Assembly: GCA_002840565.1 (NCBI GenBank)
Contig: PHBK01000010.1
Location: 1-64,000 of the forward strand
DNA from: Deltaproteobacteria bacterium HGW-Deltaproteobacteria-12
Lineage (GTDB): Bacteria > Desulfobacterota > Syntrophia > Syntrophales > Smithellaceae
Length of the DNA stretch: 64,000 nt
Reading direction: 5' to 3'
This document shows, piece by piece, positions 17,354 to 25,762 of the stretch; position 1 is the first letter of the stretch, and every line of letters starts with the position of its first letter. The notes below the pieces were generated by a model, which saw only the letters and a list, made by a program, of their open reading frames with translations, was not told where the DNA came from and ran no database searches. The translations under genes were made by a program, and so were the position numbers.

Positions 17354-18322
17354 ATGAAGAAGATTTTTTTTGTGCTGATCATCCTTTGCTTTGCGTCTCC
17401 GGCCGCCGCCCAGACAACACCGGAATCTTATCTTAAGATCATTCCTGCACCGCCTAAAAACGCGTGTAATCCGAAAGCCGCCGACAAATCGTCGTACCAG
17501 ACAAACATCCATGAACTTCTGGACAAAATGGATAAGGATATCCGGCAAAGGAAAAAAGATTCTCAGGCTTATGCTGATGCCAACAGGGATAAGATAGCCG
17601 CCAACATGATGTCGCAGGCAGGACAGGAGGCAATCGTCGTCCCGAAAAAAGGCAAAATGAGCAAGGAAGAAAGAAAAGCCCTGGCTGAGCAGATGATGCA
17701 GCAGCAATACGGCGTTTCCCCGGAAGACACAAAAAAACTGAAAAAGATGACCAAGGAAGAAAAAACGGCATGGGCTCAGGGTTATGGAGCGGATGCCGCC
17801 GCGAAAGCACAGGCCGATCCGCAGCGCTATCAGAATGCCCAAAAGCAGGCCGCATCAATATACAATCTGCAGATTGAGCAAAAAGACATCCTTGCCAGAA
17901 TTGATGCCCGGAAAGCCGATCTGACCGGCAGAATCATGATCTTGGATCAGAATGCCGCAGCGGCAAAAGCCAGGGACATAGATCCTCTGCAGCGCGAATC
18001 ATCCTCACTTATGGGTCTGGTTATAAGCAAAATACAGGAGGCCCGTATTGATCAGGCCAGTAATCGCCTGAAGGCCGCTAAAAAGAGCTACTGCGAGACA
18101 TATTCACCGCAGTATCTCGCCATAGTTGATGAATACCTGACATATGTCAAAACGTCTCTGCCGGATTACCGGAGACTGGAAGAAATTATTGCCAAAACGC
18201 AATTGGGTCTTGATCGGCCGATCGAAGCCAATAAAGGCCTGCTGGAAATTCAGGCCGTGCGCGATTACGCCGGGTTACTGAGAAATGTTTTCAAATACAA
18301 TCTTCTGACCGAAGAGCAATAA
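17354..18322 (+). CDS. Secreted alpha-helical protein of unknown function
   Basis: A 322-residue protein I do not recognise. It has a clear signal peptide (M-K-K-I-F-F-V-L-I-I-L-C-F-A, probable cut after P-A-A-A-Q near residue 20). The rest is highly charged and helix-forming: Lys/Glu-rich from 50 to 145, with a T-K-K-L-K-K-M-T-K-E-E-K segment and many Ala/Gln, so an extended periplasmic coiled coil is likely. Two cysteines remain in the mature chain (near residues 38 and 240) and could form a disulfide. It stands alone between divergent and convergent neighbours with its own promoter. A periplasmic chaperone or adapter role is only a guess. Confidence 0.8.
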   Translation: MKKIFFVLIILCFASPAAAQTTPESYLKIIPAPPKNACNPKAADKSSYQTNIHELLDKMDKDIRQRKKDSQAYADANRDKIAANMMSQAGQEAIVVPKKGKMSKEERKALAEQMMQQQYGVSPEDTKKLKKMTKEEKTAWAQGYGADAAAKAQADPQRYQNAQKQAASIYNLQIEQKDILARIDARKADLTGRIMILDQNAAAAKARDIDPLQRESSSLMGLVISKIQEARIDQASNRLKAAKKSYCETYSPQYLAIVDEYLTYVKTSLPDYRRLEEIIAKTQLGLDRPIEANKGLLEIQAVRDYAGLLRNVFKYNLLTEEQ

Positions 18323-18354
18323 GACGACCCTTTAGAGACATTATATTTTTAATA

Positions 18355-18855
18355 TCATTCTGTTTCGTAGCAAGCCAGTATCTCGCCAAAGTAAAGGGTA
18401 TGGTAATCCTTTTGCGGATAAAGGAAGGAATCATAATTTTTATCCAGATGAGCCGGGTGCATGGCGGACTTGTACACTATTTTACACTCGTAATGATGCC
18501 CCCGGATTTTAATAATCGGCGACGCAACCTTTTGGCTGTTAAATATTTCCAGGTTGCAAATTTTGAACTTATCGACATCCCGGCCGGATTTTGAACCGCA
18601 GAAGGCAGTTTCCTTACCCATGTCACCTGCCGGAACGGTAACGGTAAAATCAGCGGCTCTCTCTATAATACCAAAGGTGTGCCGCGTCGATCGCACCGCT
18701 ACCATCATGATCGGCTTTTGCCAGACAACCCCGAAAGTGGCCCAACCAATCGTCATGGTGTTGAGTTCATTTCCGGTTTTTACAGTCAGGAAAGCACCCT
18801 TTTTGATCTTCTTCATGGCATCTTCAGCAATGCTCATATAGTTTAAATCTACCAT
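18355..18855 (-). CDS. Flavin reductase-like FMN-binding protein
   Basis: A 166-residue split-barrel flavoprotein of the flavin reductase/flavoredoxin family. Family traits include the early K-K-G-A-F-L-T-V-K-T-G-N strand, the N-T-M-T-I-G-W-A-T-F-G FMN-phosphate loop, R-S-T-R-H-T, F-T-V-T-V-P and a conserved cysteine in E-T-A-F-C-G-S-K-S-G-R-D-V-D-K-F. Such proteins reduce FMN or carry electrons in anaerobes. It is convergent with the secreted-protein gene (32 bases between stops) and follows the NUDIX gene with a 63-base gap. Confidence 0.85.
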   Translation of the reverse strand: MVDLNYMSIAEDAMKKIKKGAFLTVKTGNELNTMTIGWATFGVVWQKPIMMVAVRSTRHTFGIIERAADFTVTVPAGDMGKETAFCGSKSGRDVDKFKICNLEIFNSQKVASPIIKIRGHHYECKIVYKSAMHPAHLDKNYDSFLYPQKDYHTLYFGEILACYETE

Positions 18856-18918
18856 GGCCAGCTCCTTTCTTCCTTACGCCGTGTGATATAATCTTAGCAT
18901 TCCAGTGCATAACCGTTC

Positions 18919-19761
18919 TTACTTTTTGCGGTCCGGGCAGGAATAGACCGGCGGCCGGATTTCCCAAAAAGTCCCATCGGGCATAACCTCCACATCCTGG
19001 CCGTCAATATGCCTGATCCTGGTCAAATTAGCGGCTATATTGCGCTGTCCTGATGCAGCGATAGTTTCGGCAACCGTTTGGAACCGGGAAAGTTCGGCCA
19101 GCGTCATAATCTGGGGCAGAACCATCCCGATCCTGCCCGCCTCATAGTCCGCAAGCGCCGCGGAAGGCCGCAGCCAGATATGATCGGTCAGCTCAACGCC
19201 GTCGCAAACAACTTCCTGACCGGAAGGCGCCTCCGCTAAAAAGAATCGCACGTCATAGCGCAGGGGCAGAGGTTCGGGAGTAATCCAGTGCGAAAAATAG
19301 TGCAGGCAATCTCCGGCCAGAAAGATTTGTTCCGCTTCCAGTATTTGTGAAAATTTAATTTCTCCTTTGCCGAGCGCACGCCTGTAATTCAGGAAGCGCC
19401 GGCGTTCCTCCTGTGTCCGGATGGTAACAAACGCGCCGTCCTTTTTCCGGGCAATCAACACCCCCACCTCCTCAAATGTTTCGCGGATTGCGGCGAACCA
19501 TGCCCCCAGAGTTTTTGCGGGATGGGACATATCGGTGATAATCCGCCCGGCCTGCCTGCCATCGATTCCCCTGATAAAACGCTCCGTGCCGGGGTCGTAA
19601 TCTTCCGGGTCAATCACGCCGCCCGGGAATACGTAATAACCGGGAACAAAGCTGCTCCGACGATTCCTCCGCACCAGGAGAACCTCTATATCCTTGATAC
19701 CGGTTTCCGGACAAGGCCTCAGAAGTATTGCTGTCGCGGCATCAACAGGAATTGTAGCCAT
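18919..19761 (-). CDS. NUDIX hydrolase, NUDT19/CoA-diphosphatase type
   Basis: A 280-residue NUDIX protein. The G-G-V-I-D-P-E-D start of the box and the R-E-T-F-E-E-V-G helix are both present but separated by about 40 extra residues, as in the eukaryotic NUDT19 and related bacterial proteins that cleave CoA or acyl-CoA diphosphates. The metal-binding R-E-x2-E-E core is intact. The N-terminal V-D-A-A-T-A-I-L-L-R-P strand fits the fold. Substrate uncertain. It may share a transcript with the flavin reductase downstream. Confidence 0.82.
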   Translation of the reverse strand: MATIPVDAATAILLRPCPETGIKDIEVLLVRRNRRSSFVPGYYVFPGGVIDPEDYDPGTERFIRGIDGRQAGRIITDMSHPAKTLGAWFAAIRETFEEVGVLIARKKDGAFVTIRTQEERRRFLNYRRALGKGEIKFSQILEAEQIFLAGDCLHYFSHWITPEPLPLRYDVRFFLAEAPSGQEVVCDGVELTDHIWLRPSAALADYEAGRIGMVLPQIMTLAELSRFQTVAETIAASGQRNIAANLTRIRHIDGQDVEVMPDGTFWEIRPPVYSCPDRKK

Positions 19762-19911
19762 TTTTGTGCGCCCTTCCCGCTTTGTTAGTAAAATTCATCG
19801 TTAATCTTCAACACAGAAGCACTTTACTGGAGCATTGTGCAAGAAATATCTTTATGGCCATAAATTGATAATCTTAAGATTTATTTCTCCGTCTCAATCT
19901 TCCACCGGCCT

Positions 19912-20370
19912 TTACCATGTGCAGTAAGGATGGTTACAGAGATTAGAGTTGAAGTATCTGGGATCATCGGTAACTTCTTCCCCCAGCCAAGCCGGTCTTT
20001 TCCAGTATTGATTTTCCCGTTCCAGTTCTATTTCCGCCACAATCAGACCTTCATTTGCTCCAGAAAATTCATCGATTTCCCATAGCATACCGGCATCGGC
20101 AACGGTATGCCGAATTTTTTCAATTAACGGACCTTCGCAAATGAGCAGCAATTGTTCTGCGTCAACCACGGGAATCTCGTATTCGAACTCTGTGCGACTG
20201 GCTCCGGTATTAACACCCTTAACAGTCAGGAATGCTTTGCTGCCGGCAATGCGCACGCGCACGGTTCGCTCTTTATCCCGGTTGAGATAGCCCTGCCTGA
20301 TGCGCACACCCTGATCTGTCCTCCAGGCATCGCCCTGCACCAGAAACTTGCGCTCGATCTCAATACGCAT
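19912..20370 (-). CDS. CYTH-domain protein (triphosphate tunnel enzyme, CyaB/YgiF-like)
   Basis: A 152-residue protein from the ATG at 20370, preceded by GGGAGG. It starts with M-R-I-E-I-E-R-K-F-L-V, the E-x-E-x-K signature of the tunnel fold, and continues with R-I-R-Q-G-Y-L, R-V-R-I and F-L-T-V-K-G, with alternating Arg/Lys and Glu lining the tunnel and a late E-I-E-L. These enzymes hydrolyse inorganic triphosphate or, rarely, make cAMP. The short single-domain form favours inorganic triphosphatase. It is unlinked to its neighbours in function as far as can be seen. Confidence 0.85.
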   Translation of the reverse strand: MRIEIERKFLVQGDAWRTDQGVRIRQGYLNRDKERTVRVRIAGSKAFLTVKGVNTGASRTEFEYEIPVVDAEQLLLICEGPLIEKIRHTVADAGMLWEIDEFSGANEGLIVAEIELERENQYWKRPAWLGEEVTDDPRYFNSNLCNHPYCTW

Positions 20371-20479
20371 GAACAACCTCCCGCTGTTAATCAAACTGTT
20401 TATATATTTGAGACTTCATAAGGCGAGCTCAATATTGGGAAAACCGACAGATCAGAGACTGTCCGCGTGAGCTGAATTT

Positions 20480-20821
20480 TCAGGCAACCGATCTTTTCTG
20501 CCGCCCGTTAATTGAATATTGCGGACACAGCTCCGATGACCCCGGCTTATAACTCCGGCAAACTCGAGGTCTTGTCTCGTATATGGAGCAAAGCCATTTT
20601 TGCCCGGCGTTGATGAGAAAAGGACATTCCCGCGGGTAGTTCCCGGTGTCGGTAGAAATCATTCTATCTCCCGACCAGGTGAGATGGCGTTGCTCGATAA
20701 ATTTTAGAATGTCCTGCCTGTTTTCGGTGCGCCAGCGGTCAAAATCACTTGGCTCGGCATAGGCCGTCAAATCGACGAAACAGCATTTGCCGCATTGCAG
20801 ACAGGTAAGCGGCTCTTCCAT
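20480..20821 (-). CDS. YkgJ-family cysteine cluster protein
   Basis: A small protein of about 113 residues from the ATG at 20821; a TTG at 20857 would add 12 residues. It carries C-L-Q-C-G-K-C-C near the start, R-E-C-P-F-L in the middle and C-S-I-Y-E-T-R-P-R-V-C-R-S-Y near the end, the CxxCxxCC...C...C...C pattern of the UPF0153/YkgJ family, thought to bind zinc or an Fe-S cluster. Function unknown. It is followed at 20971-21030 by short tandem repeats. Confidence 0.8.
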   Translation of the reverse strand: MEEPLTCLQCGKCCFVDLTAYAEPSDFDRWRTENRQDILKFIEQRHLTWSGDRMISTDTGNYPRECPFLINAGQKWLCSIYETRPRVCRSYKPGSSELCPQYSINGRQKRSVA

Positions 20822-20970
20822 AACCTCTGTCTTTATCCCGGTATTGAGAAAAATCAAATATCATGGTTGTTAATAATTCATGGCATTTCAATATGTCAAG
20901 ACGATTTTTCATCAGTATTTTCAATGTGACTATTCTGAAATTACATCGCACTTTCGACTAATAGTTTCTA

Positions 20971-21030
20971 TACTCCTTACTCCTTACTCCTTACTCCTCA
21001 TTCCTCATTCCTCATTCCTCATTCCTCACT
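20971..21030. repeat. Tandem 7-bp repeats (TACTCCT and CATTCCT units)
   Basis: About three copies of a TACTCCT-type unit followed by four of a CATTCCT-type unit, between the YkgJ-family gene and radC. They are too short and too regular for a CRISPR. They lie just beyond the radC stop and could vary in number between strains. Confidence 0.75.
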
Positions 21031-21039
21031 GGCAATCTG

Positions 21040-21744
21040 CTACCTGGCCATCAGCCCTTCATCCGCAAAACTAAAAAAGTTACCGTCGCCAATGATGATG
21101 TGATCCAGGACATTGACGCCCAGAAGTTTGCCCGCAGCTGACAGTTCACCGGTAAACTTTTTATCTTCAGGGCTGGGGACAATATTTGCGCTGGGATGAT
21201 TGTGGACGCAAATAATCGCCGCGGCAAATTTTTGCAGGGCGGCATGGATGATCTCCCGCACAATCGGCATGGCCTGATTTACCGTACCGGCGGCGGCATC
21301 GGAAATTTCAATGATGCGATTATTGCTGTTGAGATAGACCACCTTGAATACTTCCGTCTTGAGGTCGCGCATTTGAGGCATAATCATATTCACAACATCT
21401 TGCGCGGAAGTAATCTTTTGCTGCGTTGGTCTCAGTTCGTCTTCCCGGAAACGTTTGCCAATCTCCAGAGCAGCTTGAATCTGCGCAATTTTGGCTGGTC
21501 CGAGGCCTTTGAATTTCTTCCATTCCCGCATATCGATGTGGCTCATATTGCGGAAGGTGCCAAACTTTTCCATAATCTGCCGCGCCAGATCAATGGCGCT
21601 GTTGCCTTCAACACCTGTGCGCAGTAAAATTGCCAGCAGCTCCGAACTGCTCAGCGCCCCGGCGCCTTTCTGGAGCAGTTTTTCCCGGGGCCGGTCGTCC
21701 TGCGGCCAGCTTTTAATTCCGGCTGATTTACTTTTTTCAGGCAT
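21040..21744 (-). CDS. radC: RadC-family JAB-domain protein
   Basis: A 234-residue protein with an N-terminal helix-hairpin-helix region (E-L-L-A-I-L-L-R-T-G and F-K-G-L-G-P-A-K) and a C-terminal JAMM-type metal site H-N-H-P-S-x(6-8)-D in V-H-N-H-P-S-A-N-I-V-P-S-P-E-D. Length and motifs are normal. Despite the name, a direct role in DNA repair is not established; RadC proteins are often found near mobile DNA. It starts 27 bases after the glycerate kinase stop region on the same strand. Confidence 0.92.
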   Translation of the reverse strand: MPEKSKSAGIKSWPQDDRPREKLLQKGAGALSSSELLAILLRTGVEGNSAIDLARQIMEKFGTFRNMSHIDMREWKKFKGLGPAKIAQIQAALEIGKRFREDELRPTQQKITSAQDVVNMIMPQMRDLKTEVFKVVYLNSNNRIIEISDAAAGTVNQAMPIVREIIHAALQKFAAAIICVHNHPSANIVPSPEDKKFTGELSAAGKLLGVNVLDHIIIGDGNFFSFADEGLMAR

Positions 21745-21771
21745 ATAATGTCCTTCGATAAACGAAAGATG

Positions 21772-23091
21772 TCATTTTTCCAAAAGTATAAGTTGTATAT
21801 CCATCACGTTTGTTCCCGTGGGTCCGGTTATAACGAGCCCGTCGATGCCTTTAAAAAAAGAATAAGAGTCATTGCGGGAAAGATAATTATGCGGCTCCAT
21901 GCCCCGTGCAGATGCCTTTGCCGCCATTTGACCGGTAGCAACTGCTCCGGCGGCATCGGTCGGGCCGTCCGTTCCGTCGGTCCCCGCCGACAGGAATGTA
22001 ATGCCGGGACAATCCCGAATTGCCATGCCAAACACCAGTGCCATCTCGGTGTTGCGCCCTCCTTTGCCCTCCCCTTTTACCGTAACGGTTGTCTCGCCCC
22101 CGGCAATAAGGCATATTTTTTCACCGGGACGCAGCATTTTCCTTTGCTCCAGAGCTTCCCGGGCCAGATATTCTGCAGCCTTTGCTGCTTCGCCCTGAAG
22201 TTCGGCGGCAATGATGGTTGTTACGTAACCCGCGTGTTCCGCCGCTTTTTTTGCCGCCGCGAGCGCCAGGGCATTGCTGCCGATTATTCGATTGTGGACT
22301 CTGCTGAAAAACAGCGCATCTTTCTTCGGGGTTTCCGGAACATTCCCCTGCCTGCCTTGGGTAAGGATGTCCATGACACTTCCCGGCATTCTGGCCGCCA
22401 GATCATATTTGGCAATCACCTCCAGCGCATCGGCAAAAGTTGATGTATCCGGCGCTGTGGGGCCGGAAGCAATAACATCCAGCGGATCGCCGATTACGTC
22501 GGAGAGGATAAGTGAAATCATCTTAGAGTGCCCTGCAATTTGCGCCAGGCGCCCTCCCTTAATCGCCGAAATGTGTTTTCTTAAAGCATTAAGCTCCTGA
22601 ATATTGGCGCCGGCCTTCAGCAGCAGCTCTGTAACCGTCTGTTTTTCCGCAAGGGTAATTCCCCCATAAGGGCAGGAAAGCAAAGCCGATCCTCCACCCG
22701 ATATCAGAAAGACGACCAGCGTATTCCGATCCGACTGCCGTAACAGCTTTACGGCTTCCCCCGCAGCCTGCACTCCTCTTTCATCGGGAACAGGATGTCC
22801 GGCCTCACGCACCGCTATGTTGGCGGCGAAACAATGTCGCCCGACATGGCCGTATTTTGTGATCACAATCCCATGCGCAATTAAATTGCCGAAGTCGTCC
22901 GCCAATGCTCCGGCCATCGGCGCCGCGGCTTTTCCAAAACTGACAAAAAAGATCTTTTGCGATTTATCCCCTTCATACACAGAGCACAGATAATCTCTGT
23001 GCCGATGCACCGCCGCATAGGGGTCAACTGCCCGAAGAGCTTCTTCAAAAATATATTTTATTGTCTGCAGGGACACATCGGGTAAGATCAT
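21772..23091 (-). CDS. Glycerate 2-kinase (MOFRL family)
   Basis: A 439-residue type II glycerate kinase. The N-terminal domain shows V-S-F-G-K-A-A-A-P-M and the central L-I-S-G-G-G-S-A-L-L loop with L-N-x-L-R-K-H-I-S-A-I-K-G-G-R. The C-terminal MOFRL part has G-G-E-T-T-V-T-V-K-G-x-G-K-G-G-R-N and S-A-G-T-D-G-T-D-G-P-T-D-A-A-G. It phosphorylates D-glycerate at C2, feeding lower glycolysis or the serine pathway. Normal length. Confidence 0.92.
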   Translation of the reverse strand: MILPDVSLQTIKYIFEEALRAVDPYAAVHRHRDYLCSVYEGDKSQKIFFVSFGKAAAPMAGALADDFGNLIAHGIVITKYGHVGRHCFAANIAVREAGHPVPDERGVQAAGEAVKLLRQSDRNTLVVFLISGGGSALLSCPYGGITLAEKQTVTELLLKAGANIQELNALRKHISAIKGGRLAQIAGHSKMISLILSDVIGDPLDVIASGPTAPDTSTFADALEVIAKYDLAARMPGSVMDILTQGRQGNVPETPKKDALFFSRVHNRIIGSNALALAAAKKAAEHAGYVTTIIAAELQGEAAKAAEYLAREALEQRKMLRPGEKICLIAGGETTVTVKGEGKGGRNTEMALVFGMAIRDCPGITFLSAGTDGTDGPTDAAGAVATGQMAAKASARGMEPHNYLSRNDSYSFFKGIDGLVITGPTGTNVMDIQLILLEK

Positions 23092-23169
23092 AAGTATTAC
23101 GTCATGCTCCCCAAAAGATATTAAAGAGTTTATCGCAGATGATTGTGGGAATATTGTTGCAGCTCTTTA

Positions 23170-25497
23170 TTACATATAGTTGCGATGCTGGATGGATTCA
23201 ATATACCCAACCGTCCCCTCAGAAATCTGGGCGGCATTGGCTTCATCCGTATCCAGATGCATATCCATCCGGAAACTGGGATGCACACGGACTAAAACAT
23301 CACCGAAAATCAGTTCCCTGACCCCTTTGATTTTAACCATGACCACATCTTTATCCCGCAATCCCAGGCTCAGAGCTTCTTCCGGTGACATGTGGATATG
23401 GCGTTTGGCGCAGATCACACCCTTGCTCAACTTAACGGTACCGACCTCCCCCTCAATAGTGATGCCCGGAGTTCCTTCCAGATCGCCGGAATCTCTCACA
23501 GGGGGGTCAATACCCAGCTTGAACTGCTCCGTGCGGGATATTTCCACCTGGGACTCTTTCCGGGCCGGTCCGATGATCCGGACACGATCGATCCTGCCCT
23601 TCGGGCCGATCAGATTAACCGCTTCCGCAGCGGCAAATTGTCCGTCTTGACTCAGAGCGGAACGCTGCATCATTGTTCGTCCGGCGCCGAAAAGAATTTC
23701 AAAATGATCCTGGCTAAGATGAACGTGACGAGCTGATGTAGACAAGGGTATCGGCCGCGAATGAAGTTTCATGATATCATCTTTGGTTCTCACCCTATCC
23801 AGGGCATGAATAGTTTCCCGGGCGATCATTTTTTCTTCATCCGCCGGAATCACGAGAATTCTGGTTTTGGAACCGTGCTCGGAAATATCGGCAATCCGGC
23901 CGCGCTGGGAGCGCGTCTTTTTGTTCAGGTCATCATAAATAAGCATCCCGAAGGCTCCCATGCGCTGACAGATGCGGGCGCGAATTTCCGCGGAGTTTTC
24001 TCCAATTCCACCGGTAAAGATGAGGGCATCCAGACCGCCCAGTGCCGCGATATACGCTCCGATATATTTTCTGGCCCGATAGCAGAAAGTACTGATAGCC
24101 CTTTCACATCTGAGGTCTCCTGCTTCCGCAGCTGTCAGAATCGTTCTCATATCATTGCTCAAGCCGGTGATCCCCAAAAGACCGCTTTTCTTGTTGAGCA
24201 TCTGATCGACGTCATCGGCGCTCATTTTGCGCTTCAGCAGCAAATGCATAATAACTCCGGGATCAACGTCTCCGGCCCTTGTGCCCATAATTAAGCCTTC
24301 CAGCGGCGTCATCCCCATACTCGTATCCACACTTTTGCCATGATCAATGGCGCAAATAGAGGCGCCGCTGCCCAAATGGCAGGAAATAAGTCTCAACTCA
24401 CCCAGCGGACGTTTCAGGAACGATGCCGCACTGAGAGCAACAAACTTATGGTTGGTTCCGTGAAAGCCGTAGCGGCGAATTTGTTCTTCCTCGCAGACAT
24501 CGTGTGGCAGCGCGTAGGTATATGCATTTTCCGGCATCCCCAGGTGAAAAGAGGTATCAAAAACGGCGACCTGAGGGGCGGCAGGAAAAAGCTTCTGCAT
24601 TAACTTGATCCCTTCCAGATTATAAGGATTGTGCAATGGCGCCAGGAAAGCCAGATCCTTAATTGCGGCGGACACTTCATCGGTTATCATGGCCGCACTG
24701 GGAAACTTGGCGCCACCGTGGACAACACGATGTCCAACAGCCTTAATTTCGTTCAGATCACTCATGCCCGTATAAGCTTTGTCGGTAATAGTTGAAACCA
24801 TCAGATCAAAAGCGCTTTCAATAGCCATGATGTTTTTGACCTGATGCTCTCTTTTATCGTCCGGTGTTTTGATAATATGGGAGGAATCGCCGGAACCGAT
24901 CTTTTCTATCATCCCTTCAATGACCGGCTCCGATTTGGTCGTATCGAACAAGGTATATTTCAGTGATGAACTGCCGCAATTCACTGTAATTATCTTCATT
25001 GGATCAGAGAGAGAAGTGAAATTCAGGTCGTAAGGATCTTCATTTTCCTTATGCGCTTTTTCCAGACGATTCCGGGCGTCATCCTGTTCATTGCGCAGCA
25101 TTCTTTTAGTCACCAGGCGGGTGAATTTGCCCAGGGTTTTTGGATTTCCCGCGATAATCTGGGAAAATATTTTTCGGGGAATGCGAATAATTTTAGCGGA
25201 TCTGCCCGCGAGGACATCCAGAACCGCCAGTTCTCCGGTCAACAGGGCCATTTCGCCGAATATTTGCCCCCGCTCTAAAGAGGCTACAATCCGCCGGCTG
25301 CCGTCATCCTCCGTACGCAGCACTTCAACTTCTCCATCGTAAACAACCCACAGGAAACGGCCCGGCTCTCCCCTTTTAATAATCGCGCTGCCATCTGGAA
25401 AATTCAGCAGCTGGGCATTTTCGGCAATGAGCGCCAGTTCGTCTTTTTGCAAATCTGCCAGCATTTCAACGCCTGCAAGAAACAGCTGAAGTTCCAT
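23170..25497 (-). CDS. Three-part fusion: cNMP-binding domain - acetate kinase - PduL phosphotransacylase
   Basis: A 775-residue protein from an ATG preceded by CAGGAGGGG (a longer frame to 25560 lacks such a site). Residues 1-125 form a cyclic-nucleotide-binding-type beta-roll with I-F-G-E-M-A-L-L, but the arginine that usually holds the cNMP phosphate is not seen (T-G-E-L-A-V-L-D), so it may bind another ligand. From 167 there is a full acetate kinase: N-C-G-S-S-S-L-K, R-V-V-H-G-G, F-D-T-S-F-H, Y-G-F-H-G-T-N-H-K, G-G-I-G-E-N-S. From about 581 to 775 there is a two-barrel PduL domain with A-R-H-V-H-L-S, A-K-R-H-I-H-M-S and a D-M-H-L-D-T-D-E-A-N-A end, including zinc-binding histidines. Together these would turn acyl-CoA into acid plus ATP, or the reverse, on one chain under allosteric control. 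Confidence 0.93.
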   Translation of the reverse strand: MELQLFLAGVEMLADLQKDELALIAENAQLLNFPDGSAIIKRGEPGRFLWVVYDGEVEVLRTEDDGSRRIVASLERGQIFGEMALLTGELAVLDVLAGRSAKIIRIPRKIFSQIIAGNPKTLGKFTRLVTKRMLRNEQDDARNRLEKAHKENEDPYDLNFTSLSDPMKIITVNCGSSSLKYTLFDTTKSEPVIEGMIEKIGSGDSSHIIKTPDDKREHQVKNIMAIESAFDLMVSTITDKAYTGMSDLNEIKAVGHRVVHGGAKFPSAAMITDEVSAAIKDLAFLAPLHNPYNLEGIKLMQKLFPAAPQVAVFDTSFHLGMPENAYTYALPHDVCEEEQIRRYGFHGTNHKFVALSAASFLKRPLGELRLISCHLGSGASICAIDHGKSVDTSMGMTPLEGLIMGTRAGDVDPGVIMHLLLKRKMSADDVDQMLNKKSGLLGITGLSNDMRTILTAAEAGDLRCERAISTFCYRARKYIGAYIAALGGLDALIFTGGIGENSAEIRARICQRMGAFGMLIYDDLNKKTRSQRGRIADISEHGSKTRILVIPADEEKMIARETIHALDRVRTKDDIMKLHSRPIPLSTSARHVHLSQDHFEILFGAGRTMMQRSALSQDGQFAAAEAVNLIGPKGRIDRVRIIGPARKESQVEISRTEQFKLGIDPPVRDSGDLEGTPGITIEGEVGTVKLSKGVICAKRHIHMSPEEALSLGLRDKDVVMVKIKGVRELIFGDVLVRVHPSFRMDMHLDTDEANAAQISEGTVGYIESIQHRNYM

Positions 25498-25688
25498 TTT
25501 CCCCTCCTGATGGGTAATTAAAGTATCATGAATAATACATTTTTGCAAATTCGCCGTCACTGGAGGCGCAAGAAAGAAGCTTCATGATATCTTGAAGATT
25601 AATTGTCACTCTTCCCTATGTAGGTTTGCCGGCATTTCGAAACAATCATCACCCCTTCCCCGCCTTTCTATTTCAGCAGTGCATAAAT

Positions 25689-25727
25689 AAAAGGCCGCCC
25701 TCGTCATAATCACGAAGGTGGCCTTTT
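25689..25727 (-). terminator. Rho-independent terminator after the OFA transporter
   Basis: Arms 25689-25704 and 25712-25727 (AAAAGGCC... / ...GGCCTTTT) form a 16-bp stem with two weak pairs and a 7-base loop. On the minus strand it is followed by TTTTATTTAT, 36 bases past the transporter stop. Confidence 0.7.
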
Positions 25728-25762
25728 GTGTTAAATAATTCTGATCAGCACATCAAATACTG

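Noticed and set aside
20971-21030. CRISPR array
   Set aside because: Units are only 7 bases with no spacers and there are no cas genes in the window.
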